Below are positions 1 through 4,702 of a stretch of DNA of 7,112 nucleotides, one piece after another. Source of the stretch: Rhodospirillales bacterium. Lineage in GTDB: Bacteria; Pseudomonadota; Gammaproteobacteria; Steroidobacterales; Rariloculaceae. The stretch is from NCBI GenBank assembly GCA_024640665.1, contig JAHEEO010000160.1, positions 1 through 7,112 on the forward strand. Direction: 5' to 3'. Positions within the stretch are counted from its first letter, which is position 1, and the number at the start of each line of letters is the position of its first letter. The position numbers and the translations under genes were made by a program. The notes below the pieces were generated by a model. That model was not told the DNA's origin and did no database searches. It saw nothing but the letters and a program-made list of their open reading frames with translations.

Positions 1-401
1 TGCTGATTGAACCCACTGTGCTCAAGCGTGACGATTCCATTTAGAGGTCTGGACCGGCTCCGGCGTTTTGCTACGACGAGCGTTTCCACATGCACGGTGT
101 CATTCTCAAACAGTGGGTTTGGGAACCCAGCTTCCTCGATGCCGAGATTAGCAACCGTTGTACCCATTGACACATCGTTGATGGAAATTCCGACGATCAG
201 TCCCAGCGTAAAGAAACTGTTCATCAAGGGCTTCCCAAATTCGGACTGCGTTCGCATGTACTCTGCATCGATGTGCAGCGGCGCAGGATTATGAGTCATT
301 GTGCTGAAAATCGTGTTGTCGGCCTGAGTAACCGTTCGGCGAATGCCATGCACAAAGCGCCGACCAACCTCAAGGTCTTCGAAATAAAGTCCTGTTGCCA
401 T
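1..401 (-). CDS. MaoC family dehydratase (enoyl-CoA hydratase type), C-terminus cut by window edge
   Basis: This is the first 133 codons of a hot-dog-fold hydratase, read from an ATG at 399-401; an in-frame TGA lies 33 nt upstream, so this is the only sensible start. It opens MATGLYFEDLEVGRRF, typical of MaoC-domain proteins. The hydratase segment is at residues 35-45 (MTHNPAPLHID), followed by FGKPLMNSFFTLGL and a GTTVANLG stretch. Such proteins add water to or remove it from a CoA-bound unsaturated acid in the cytosol. In PhaJ-type enzymes the catalytic pair is Asp and His in a GDxNPLH motif; here His43 is kept but the Asp position reads His37, as I recall for the mesaconyl/itaconyl-CoA hydratase-like subgroup. 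The exact substrate is therefore inferred only. It follows the cupin gene by 34 nt and is probably co-transcribed with it. No strong Shine-Dalgarno is seen, which fits translation within an operon. Confidence 0.85.
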   Translation of the reverse strand, partial: MATGLYFEDLEVGRRFVHGIRRTVTQADNTIFSTMTHNPAPLHIDAEYMRTQSEFGKPLMNSFFTLGLIVGISINDVSMGTTVANLGIEEAGFPNPLFENDTVHVETLVVAKRRSRSRPLNGIVTLEHSGFNQ

Positions 402-435
402 TTCAGATCCGACTAGCGGGTAATCACAAATTCAC

Positions 436-885
436 TCATAGGCTGGGGCGAGTTGTAAGTACCGGCCCCATGCCCACAATCTGCACCACGACTTCTTCGC
501 CGTTACACGAACCGTCGAAGTGCATCGCACTTGCCGGATGCATCGCATAGGCGCCTGCGGGCATTGGTTCCGTATTCGCGCAATCGAAGGAGTCGCCGAT
601 TCCCATTCCCCATGTACCCGAAACAACGACTACATGGCGATCTTGATCGTGAAAGTGTGGTGAGGACATCACGCCCGGTCCGAAGCGGACCCGAATGACA
701 TACAGACCCGGCTCGGACGGATCCCCAGCCAACGTCGCGCGACTTAAACCTGGAAAGTCGGCGTCTGGCACCCATTGCACGTCCTCGGCGAGCACGCTGT
801 TGAAACCTAATTCAGCTGGATCTTGCGCCACACTGCCGCCGCAGGCGACAAGCAGCAACGCACCAAGAATCGAAATTACTTTCAC
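436..885 (-). CDS. Cupin-domain lipoprotein
   Basis: The protein has 149 residues when started at the GTG at 883-885. That start is preferred over the in-frame TTG at 895-897 because a GGGGGA ribosome-binding site lies 4 nt upstream of the GTG and would overlap the TTG. The N-terminus MKVISILGALLLVACGG is a lipoprotein signal peptide with lipobox LVAC and lipidated Cys15, so the mature protein should be membrane-anchored facing the periplasm. The single cupin barrel shows motif 1 at His77-x-His79 (HFHDQDRHVVVVSGTW) and motif 2 around P109-A-G with His116 and His122. The C-terminal run VVQIVGMGPV is typical of small cupins near metabolic genes. The usual motif-1 Glu is replaced by Arg83, so metal binding may be altered. 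Cys102 and Cys127 could form a disulfide. No enzymatic activity can be assigned; a sensor or small-molecule-binding role is possible. It lies upstream of the MaoC gene in the same direction. Confidence 0.82.
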   Translation of the reverse strand: MKVISILGALLLVACGGSVAQDPAELGFNSVLAEDVQWVPDADFPGLSRATLAGDPSEPGLYVIRVRFGPGVMSSPHFHDQDRHVVVVSGTWGMGIGDSFDCANTEPMPAGAYAMHPASAMHFDGSCNGEEVVVQIVGMGPVLTTRPSL

Positions 886-897
886 GATATCCCCCAA
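885..897 (-). promoter_or_regulatory. Shine-Dalgarno that decides the cupin start
   Basis: On the minus strand the sequence reads TTGGGGGATATC followed by GTG. The GGGGGA core lies 4 nt before the GTG at 883-885. It includes bases of the alternative TTG start, which therefore lacks a ribosome-binding site of its own. The GTG also gives a compact, standard lipoprotein signal peptide. Confidence 0.6.
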
Positions 898-937
898 AGA
901 TTACGAGTGACGGTCGGCGTAAAGTACCCTAACGGAA

Positions 938-943
938 ATTATA
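938..943 (-). promoter_or_regulatory. Candidate -10 box for the cupin-MaoC unit
   Basis: Read on the minus strand this is a perfect TATAAT. Transcription would begin near 930, leaving an untranslated leader of roughly 45 nt before the cupin GTG. No good -35 hexamer is found at 16-18 bp spacing (AACGCC is present at 17 bp), so an activator may be needed or this is not the promoter. The 21-bp palindrome at 986-1006 lies about 65 bp upstream of the presumed start. Confidence 0.4.
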
Positions 944-985
944 CGCACCGACATGACAGAGGCGTTAGCACAGAACCGGAGACTG

Positions 986-1006
986 ACAACTTGCTGAACA
1001 AGTTGT
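986..1006. promoter_or_regulatory. 21-bp perfect palindrome, operator-like
   Basis: The arms ACAACTTG and CAAGTTGT are exact inverted complements separated by 5 bases (CTGAA). The site lies upstream of the candidate -10 box of the cupin unit, where an activator would bind. By rough reckoning one inverted repeat of this quality could arise by chance in a window this size, so only its position favours a function. No regulator gene is encoded in the window. Confidence 0.3.
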
Positions 1007-1234
1007 ATGCAGCAGCGTGGGTTGTTAGGTATGAGATCCTCGATATCGCGGCTGCTCAGGTTCAAGCGATGATAAAGTCAGACAACGTACTGGATGATCT
1101 CAGCAGGAAATCGGTGGCGCTTGTACATTGATGCACGTGTTTTCATCTCCACAATAGTCACTCAGTCGAGGTTAACTTGTCAGTACCGTTGATGTCATTC
1201 CGATCTAAGATTGAGCTTAACTTGGTGTCGCAGA

Positions 1235-1564
1235 ATGAGTGAGCTGGTTGGAGCAACTGCCGAAACGAACCCTCCTTGGCGTGTCTACATTGTGCGTTGC
1301 GCCGACGGATCCTTGTATACGGGCATCGCGAAGGATGTCACGGCGCGAATAGCCTCGCACAACGCCGGCAATGGCGCCAAATATACGCGCAGCCGCTTGC
1401 CGGTCGAGCTCGTCTACACGGAGGTCGGTGGCGACCGCGGCACGGCCCAGCGGCGCGAGGCCGAGATCAAAAGACTGAGCTCCGCCGACAAACGGCAACT
1501 TGTCAGTGAGCGATCCACTGATATCCGCCAGGCGCGCCTTTCCGGCATGCTCAAAGCGTGCTGA
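1235..1564 (+). CDS. GIY-YIG nuclease family protein (UPF0213/YhbQ-like)
   Basis: This small protein of 109 residues has one GIY-YIG domain filling residues 15-82. The two short motifs appear as VYIVRC (17-22) and SLYTG (26-30). Next come the conserved Arg38 in the DVTARIASHN helix, the GAKYTRSRLPVELVY strand region (47-61) and Glu77 in RREAEIKRL, the usual metal-binding Glu. All expected catalytic positions are present, so it could cut DNA, but the biological role of free-standing YhbQ-like proteins is poorly defined. I chose the ATG at 1235; an in-frame TTG at 1211 would add eight residues outside the domain and has no better ribosome-binding site. The last codons overlap the GTG start of the TauE-like frame by 7 nt, suggesting translational coupling. 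Confidence 0.85.
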   Translation: MSELVGATAETNPPWRVYIVRCADGSLYTGIAKDVTARIASHNAGNGAKYTRSRLPVELVYTEVGGDRGTAQRREAEIKRLSSADKRQLVSERSTDIRQARLSGMLKAC

Positions 1565-1911
1565 GCAACCTAATCATCGAGACGTTGGCAGCGTTCGGCT
1601 GTGGCGCAGTCGTCGGTGTCGCGCTCGGGCTCACCGGCGGCGGCGGCTCGATCTTTGCAGTTCCTTTGTTGATATACGTACTCAGCACGACCCCCGCGCA
1701 GGCGATCCCGATTTCACTCGTCGCGGTCGCGGCAACGGCCTTCGTCGGTGCACTCCAATCGATTCGCCATGGCCTCGTCGTCTGGCAGCCATCCATCATG
1801 TTTGCGGCCGGCGGCGCAGCCGGCGCCCCAGGGGGAATCGCGATCGGCAGGCTCATCGACCCACAATGGGTCGTCGCTGCGCTATACATACGCGGGCATC
1901 AACGAGGTTGA
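1558..1911 (+). pseudogene. Truncated TauE/SafE family permease (N-terminal half only)
   Basis: The frame starts at a GTG overlapping the GIY-YIG stop and encodes 117 residues, against about 250 for the usual TauE/SafE anion exporter. The N-terminal repeat is unmistakable: a hydrophobic helix, then the glycine signature LGLTGGGGSIFAVPLLIYVL (residues 23-42), a second helix around AIPISLVAVAATAFVGAL, and a third around the AGGAAGAPGGIAIGRLI segment. Homology runs to about DPQWVVAA (near 1879). After that the frame reads an unrelated tail, LYIRGHQRG, and stops inside the rhodanese coding region. The second repeat, which in intact proteins carries another glycine-rich motif and completes the membrane channel, is absent. 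Intact relatives export sulfite or organosulfonates. A functional half-size transporter is possible in principle, but the junction looks like a deletion, so I treat this as broken. Confidence 0.72.
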
Positions 1912-2212
1912 TCCCGAGTGGGTCGCCGAGAACGCACGCGAACTGCAAATAGTCGATGTGCGCGACCCCCCCGAATACACCGGAGACCTCGGACATATCG
2001 AGTCTGCGAAACTCGTACCGCTTGGTCAATTGGCCGAACGGATCGGCACGCTCGAGCCACACGCGCCCACGGTGGTCGTCTGCCGCTCCGGCGGCCGGTC
2101 GGCTCAAGCCTGCACGATGTTCGAGAAGCACGGCTTCACGAAAGTCGCCAACCTCGCAGGCGGCATGCTGAGCTGGAATCACCGCGGGCTGCCGGTCAAA
2201 GCGGCAACCTGA
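1748..2212 (+). CDS. Rhodanese domain, active site intact but natural start missing
   Basis: The reading frame is open from an ATG at 1748, but rhodanese-like sequence begins only at about 1880 (RYTYAGINEVDPEWV). The earlier codons are an out-of-frame reading of the TauE region, with no ribosome-binding site for the ATGs at 1748 or 1769. The domain shows the N-terminal IVDVRDPPEYTGDLGHI, then LVPLGQLAERIG. Its active-site loop is C-R-S-G-G-R-S, with the catalytic Cys codon at 2081-2083, followed by the closing LAGGMLSW motif. It should transfer sulfane sulfur, for example from glutathione persulfide to sulfite or another thiophilic acceptor. The YTYAGINEVDPEW lead-in resembles what I recall of the linker joining persulfide dioxygenase (ETHE1-like) to rhodanese in fusion proteins, suggesting the upstream part was lost. 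Whether it is translated is doubtful; chance initiation or fusion to TauE by frameshifting are alternatives. Confidence 0.68.
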   Translation: MHSNRFAMASSSGSHPSCLRPAAQPAPQGESRSAGSSTHNGSSLRYTYAGINEVDPEWVAENARELQIVDVRDPPEYTGDLGHIESAKLVPLGQLAERIGTLEPHAPTVVVCRSGGRSAQACTMFEKHGFTKVANLAGGMLSWNHRGLPVKAAT

Positions 2213-2292
2213 TAGGGGCATCGAATGAACCTGTCAGTACCGGCTTGTCGACTAGCTCAGCTGTAGGGCACACTCGGTCAAGTAAATCTCAC

Positions 2293-2297
2293 AGGAG
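2293..2297 (+). promoter_or_regulatory. Shine-Dalgarno deciding the amidohydrolase start
   Basis: AGGAG lies 8 nt upstream of the GTG at 2306-2308. The earlier in-frame GTG at 2297-2299 overlaps this site and so is unlikely to be used. Starting at 2306 also places the twin-arginine motif at residues 6-7, as expected for a Tat signal. I recognise no good promoter in the 93-nt gap after the rhodanese stop. Confidence 0.6.
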
Positions 2298-2305
2298 TGC
2301 GCGAC

Positions 2306-3424
2306 GTGACCGACCAAAACCGGCGGGATTTTTTTCGCTATGCCGTGGCCACTGGCGCCTCGCTCGCTGCGGGCAGCGCAAGTGCTCAACTAGGTACCAA
2401 TGGTTTAATGCCTCGAGTGCAGCCAGCGGCCTACAAGCGCATCGCAACCGAAGAGGCCTGGGGCACTGTAGAGATATTTCGAGAATGGAAGCGCGTACTC
2501 GATTCAAATCCTCCGGATGAACCGGGTTTCGTGGCGCTGTGGCGAAATCTCGACCCGTTGGGAAGCACCGGGTTTGCGCCGCGACTGGCCGACCTGGGGC
2601 GCACGCGCCTGGACGCGATGGATGCTGCCGGCATCGATATGCAAATACTCGCATTGACCGCCCCCGGCGTGCAGGTATTTGACGCTGACACTGGAACCGC
2701 GCTTGCGGCCGACTCTAACGATCAGTTGGCCGAGGCCTGTCGCAATCATCCAACCCGCTATGCGGGTATGGCAGCCGTTGCGCCGCAGGATCCGCAACGC
2801 GCTGCCCGAGAAGTCGAGCGGGCGATTGGATCGCTCGGGCTGAAGGCGGTCATCATAAATTCCCATACGAAGGGCGAATACCTGTCCGATCAAAAATTCT
2901 GGGGGATTCTAGAGGCAGCTGAGGCGCACAACGCGCCGATCTACATCCACCCTCGGGCCCCGTCACCTGGCATGGTGCAGCCTTTTGTTGATCACGACAT
3001 GCATCGGGGCGACCTGGGCTTTGGCGTAGAAGTCGCTTTTCATACGCAGGCGATGATCTATGCTGGCGTATTCGATCAGTTTCCTGATCTTAAGCTTGTC
3101 ATAGGGCACGGCGGCGAAGGGATTCCCTACAATCTTTACCGTATCGACCGTACGCACCCTGTAAGACGACCGGACGACCGCTCGCAGGAACTGCCGAGCT
3201 ACTACATGCGCCGCAATATATTCGTCACGAACAGCGGCGTGGCATGGGCCCCAATGGTTATGTTTGCACAAGAAGTGCTCGGTGTAGATCGGGTTCTGTA
3301 CGCGATGGACTACCCATATCAATACGACATTGAGGAAGTGCACGCGATGGATGCGTTACCGATTTCATTCGAAGACAAGAAGAAATTCTTCCAGACCAAT
3401 GCTGAGCGCGTGTTCAATCTTTGA
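2306..3424 (+). CDS. Tat-exported amidohydrolase-2 family protein (ACMSD / gamma-resorcylate decarboxylase-like)
   Basis: The protein has 372 residues. Residues 1-27 form a twin-arginine signal: NRRDFFR, an Ala/Gly-rich hydrophobic stretch, then A-S-A before the likely cleavage at Gln28. The rest is a TIM-barrel metal-dependent hydrolase of the Amidohydro_2 family. Metal-site features are TEEAW (48-52), His215 in YIHPR, His268 in IGHGGEGIPY and Asp335 in YAMDYPY. Relatives decarboxylate aromatic acids (2,6-dihydroxybenzoate, 5-carboxyvanillate, aminocarboxymuconate semialdehyde) or hydrolyse lactones. The classical HxH at the first strand is replaced by Glu-Glu-Ala; the decarboxylase subgroup has a Glu-x-His there, so this protein keeps a Glu ligand but lacks the His. 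Export is unusual, because the characterised decarboxylases are cytosolic. The substrate is unknown. It is followed by a 230-nt gap and so is likely transcribed alone or with the sulfur genes upstream. Confidence 0.85.
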   Translation: MTDQNRRDFFRYAVATGASLAAGSASAQLGTNGLMPRVQPAAYKRIATEEAWGTVEIFREWKRVLDSNPPDEPGFVALWRNLDPLGSTGFAPRLADLGRTRLDAMDAAGIDMQILALTAPGVQVFDADTGTALAADSNDQLAEACRNHPTRYAGMAAVAPQDPQRAAREVERAIGSLGLKAVIINSHTKGEYLSDQKFWGILEAAEAHNAPIYIHPRAPSPGMVQPFVDHDMHRGDLGFGVEVAFHTQAMIYAGVFDQFPDLKLVIGHGGEGIPYNLYRIDRTHPVRRPDDRSQELPSYYMRRNIFVTNSGVAWAPMVMFAQEVLGVDRVLYAMDYPYQYDIEEVHAMDALPISFEDKKKFFQTNAERVFNL

Positions 3425-3654
3425 GCACAGCGAGTGGTATTGACATAGATATTTGCCTAACAGTTTCTGCCGACGCTTGCGTGACATCAATCGACTTGAT
3501 CACCAAATCCCGTTGAAACCAAATTACATCACGGATCATTTCAGCGACGGCGGAGCATATAGATGAGTCCTATCACTAACTATTAGAAATTTGCCTTCCC
3601 TCTATCAGATGGCGTGCGCTATCGTTATCTGATTACTAGCTAGGGGAAACGATT
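3425..3654. other. 230-nt intergenic region upstream of the stress protein
   Basis: No gene is seen. It holds a TTGACA at 3440-3445 without a convincing -10 box at 16-18 bp, and a 7-bp inverted repeat (ATCAGAT at 3604-3610, ATCTGAT at 3627-3633) just ahead of the stress-protein ribosome-binding site. There is also an ATCAA-N5-TTGAT arrangement near 3486-3500. The last has its half-sites inverted relative to an FNR/ANR box (TTGAT-N4-ATCAA), so I do not call it one. No T-tailed terminator hairpin follows the amidohydrolase. Confidence 0.5.
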
Positions 3655-4122
3655 ATGGACTTCAGCCATGTGCTAATCGCGACTGATGGCAGCGACGGGG
3701 CCCGCAAAGCGGCGGCGGTTGCCGGTGAACTGGCCCGCGCATTGAGTGCTCGAGTCAGTGTGCTATTCGTGCAGAACAACGATCTAGTCCTGTCTAACGC
3801 TTGGGGTGCCGGCGGGTTCCCCGGGGGTCCTGCCCAGGGCGCAATGTCCGTCGAGCAAATACGCAATATGCTGGAGCAAAAGGCCCACGAGACTGAACTA
3901 CCCAAGACGATCGATGCCCTGGGGGCACTTGATGAAAAGGTCCAGTCTGTCATGGTGTGGGGCCACCCGGCAGAAGAGATTTGTCGGTTTGCGCGCGAGC
4001 AGAACGTCGACCTCATCGTAATTGGTTCGCACGGGCGATCCGGATTCCGGGAGGCGCTGCTCGGCAGTGTCAGCCACGCCGTTGCGAATCAGGCATCATG
4101 CCCGGTCATGATCGTACGATAA
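3655..4122 (+). CDS. Universal stress protein (UspA family)
   Basis: A full-length, single-domain Usp of 155 residues. The first strand MDFSHVLIATDGSDGARKA carries Asp11, the conserved nucleotide-contacting position. The C-terminal ATP-binding signature G-2x-G-9x-G-S is perfect at Gly124, Gly127, Gly137 and Ser138 (GSHGRSGFREALLGS), followed by the closing strand CPVMIVR. It should therefore be an ATP-binding cytosolic Usp dimer. Such proteins support survival under starvation, oxidative or low-oxygen stress; the partner process cannot be read here. The ATG at 3655 is well supported by AGGGGA 7 nt upstream. A decayed UspE-like gene follows after 52 nt, suggesting an original Usp pair in one operon. 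Confidence 0.93.
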   Translation: MDFSHVLIATDGSDGARKAAAVAGELARALSARVSVLFVQNNDLVLSNAWGAGGFPGGPAQGAMSVEQIRNMLEQKAHETELPKTIDALGALDEKVQSVMVWGHPAEEICRFAREQNVDLIVIGSHGRSGFREALLGSVSHAVANQASCPVMIVR

Positions 4123-4145
4123 TCAGTTAAAGCGGACGGCGCGAT

Positions 4146-4167
4146 TCGCAGCGCTTCCGCGCTGCGA
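4146..4167 (+). repeat. 9-bp stem hairpin between the two Usp genes, abutting the second ribosome-binding site
   Basis: CGCAGCGC (4147-4154) and GCGCTGCG (4159-4166) are exact inverted complements around the tetraloop TTCC, and an extra T-A pair closes the base. The weak ribosome-binding site AGG (4167-4169) begins at the last base of the stem, 5 nt before the ATG at 4175, so folding could hinder ribosome access or set an RNA end between the genes. There is no T-tract, so a classical intrinsic terminator is unlikely. Confidence 0.5.
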
Positions 4168-4174
4168 GGTTGCA

Positions 4175-4518
4175 ATGAAACGTTTTTCTAATGTGCTTTT
4201 TGTGGCCGAACCGGAAGTGGACAACATCGCGGCTCTGGACCAGGCCATCACACTTACAGGAAACAACCAAGGACAGCTAACTGTGGCTGGGACGGTTGAA
4301 CTCGGGAACTCTGTCACAGCCCAGAACTTCCGGAATGCTCTGATTCTCGAGCGCGAGCAGCAGCTTCAAGATCTTGTGCGAGAGAGATCGATCGCGAATG
4401 TTCCAATCGATACAAAGTCCTTATTGGTAGACCATTCATTGAAATCATCCGTGAAGTGATTCAAAACGGACGCGACATCGTCGTGAAGCCGCAGAAGATC
4501 GGCGTCGGCGCTGGTTAA
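4175..4518 (+). pseudogene. Frameshifted, truncated UspE-like universal stress protein
   Basis: The ATG at 4175 opens MKRFSNVLFVAEPEVDNIAALDQAI, with GTVELG and a FRNALILEREQQLQDLV helix, matching the first Usp domain of two-domain UspE proteins (about 280-320 residues). In this frame the protein ends at a TGA at 4457-4459 (94 residues) with an out-of-place tail. Moving to the frame of GTC at 4417 restores the expected continuation VLIGRPFIEIIREVIQNGRD then IVVKP, so one base was lost near ACAAAGTCC (4412-4420). That frame stops at TAA 4516-4518. A third frame, from about 4485, gives AAEDRRRRWLSDLVD, which resembles the next segment and hints at a second shift. The conserved LLRKCP-PVW segment and the entire second domain are absent. 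It follows the intact Usp gene by 52 nt. A single shift could be a sequencing error; the missing second half argues for decay. Confidence 0.75.
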
Positions 4519-4702
4519 GCGATCTTGTAGATGCCTGGATCGCTCCGCATGGAGCTGAGACAGCCAATTACCTCAGACCGATCAACGAGATGCACTAACC
4601 AAATCCGAGTATCTTGTATAGTTAATGTGACAGCACTCCACGCCTACATAGAATTAGGTAAAAAATCATATTCAGGTGACAAAGCGGAATTAGAGGCACC
4701 AC
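4519..4702. other. Gap after the UspE-like remnant, with a weak -10-like site
   Basis: The left part contains the end of an open frame (to TAA at 4596-4598) ending in APHGAETANYLRPINEMH, perhaps a remnant of the decayed gene or of another one. The right part is AT-rich and carries TATAGT at 4617-4622, a plausible -10 box for the sugar dehydrogenase gene, though no good -35 stands 17 bp before it (ACTAAC). No terminator hairpin was found. Confidence 0.35.

Larger units (their letters stand above)
898..1234. other. Intergenic gap between divergent cupin and GIY-YIG genes
   Basis: These 337 bases hold no gene I can support. On the minus strand they carry the candidate promoter and palindrome described separately. 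A plus-strand frame is open to a TGA at 1129-1131. Its last 45 or so codons, from about 991, read like a helical peptide (AAAWVVRYEILDIAAAQVQA), but it has no start with a ribosome-binding site and resembles no family I know; it may be a degraded gene end. Upstream of the GIY-YIG gene, TTGTCA at 1177-1182 resembles a -35 hexamer but has no matching -10 at normal spacing. Confidence 0.6.

Noticed and set aside
7..294. Plus-strand open frame of 95 codons at the left edge
   Set aside because: It is the antisense of the clearly recognisable MaoC hydratase and has no family features.
1500..1952. Plus-strand open frame of 150 codons rich in Arg
   Set aside because: It overlaps the TauE-like frame out of phase, and its Arg-rich composition is typical of a shifted reading of GC-rich coding DNA.
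1174..2242. Shared word AAC(T/C)TGTCAGTACCG near 1174-1188 and 2228-2242
   Set aside because: A match of this length is about what chance allows in 7 kb, the flanks do not match, and there is no direct-repeat or mobile-element context.
2250..2272. tRNA-like D-arm sequence (TAGCTCAGCTGTAGGGCA)
   Set aside because: It resembles the D-arm of a tRNA, but no anticodon stem, no GTTCGA-type T-loop and no acceptor pairing follow. The amidohydrolase ribosome-binding site begins within about 25 nt.
2297..2305. GTG at 2297 as start of the amidohydrolase
   Set aside because: It overlaps the AGGAG ribosome-binding site that is correctly spaced for the GTG at 2306.
3486..3500. FNR/ANR-like site upstream of the Usp gene
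   Set aside because: The half-sites read ATCAA-N5-TTGAT, the reverse of the known TTGAT-N4-ATCAA order. TTGATCACCAAATC nearby also fails in its right half.
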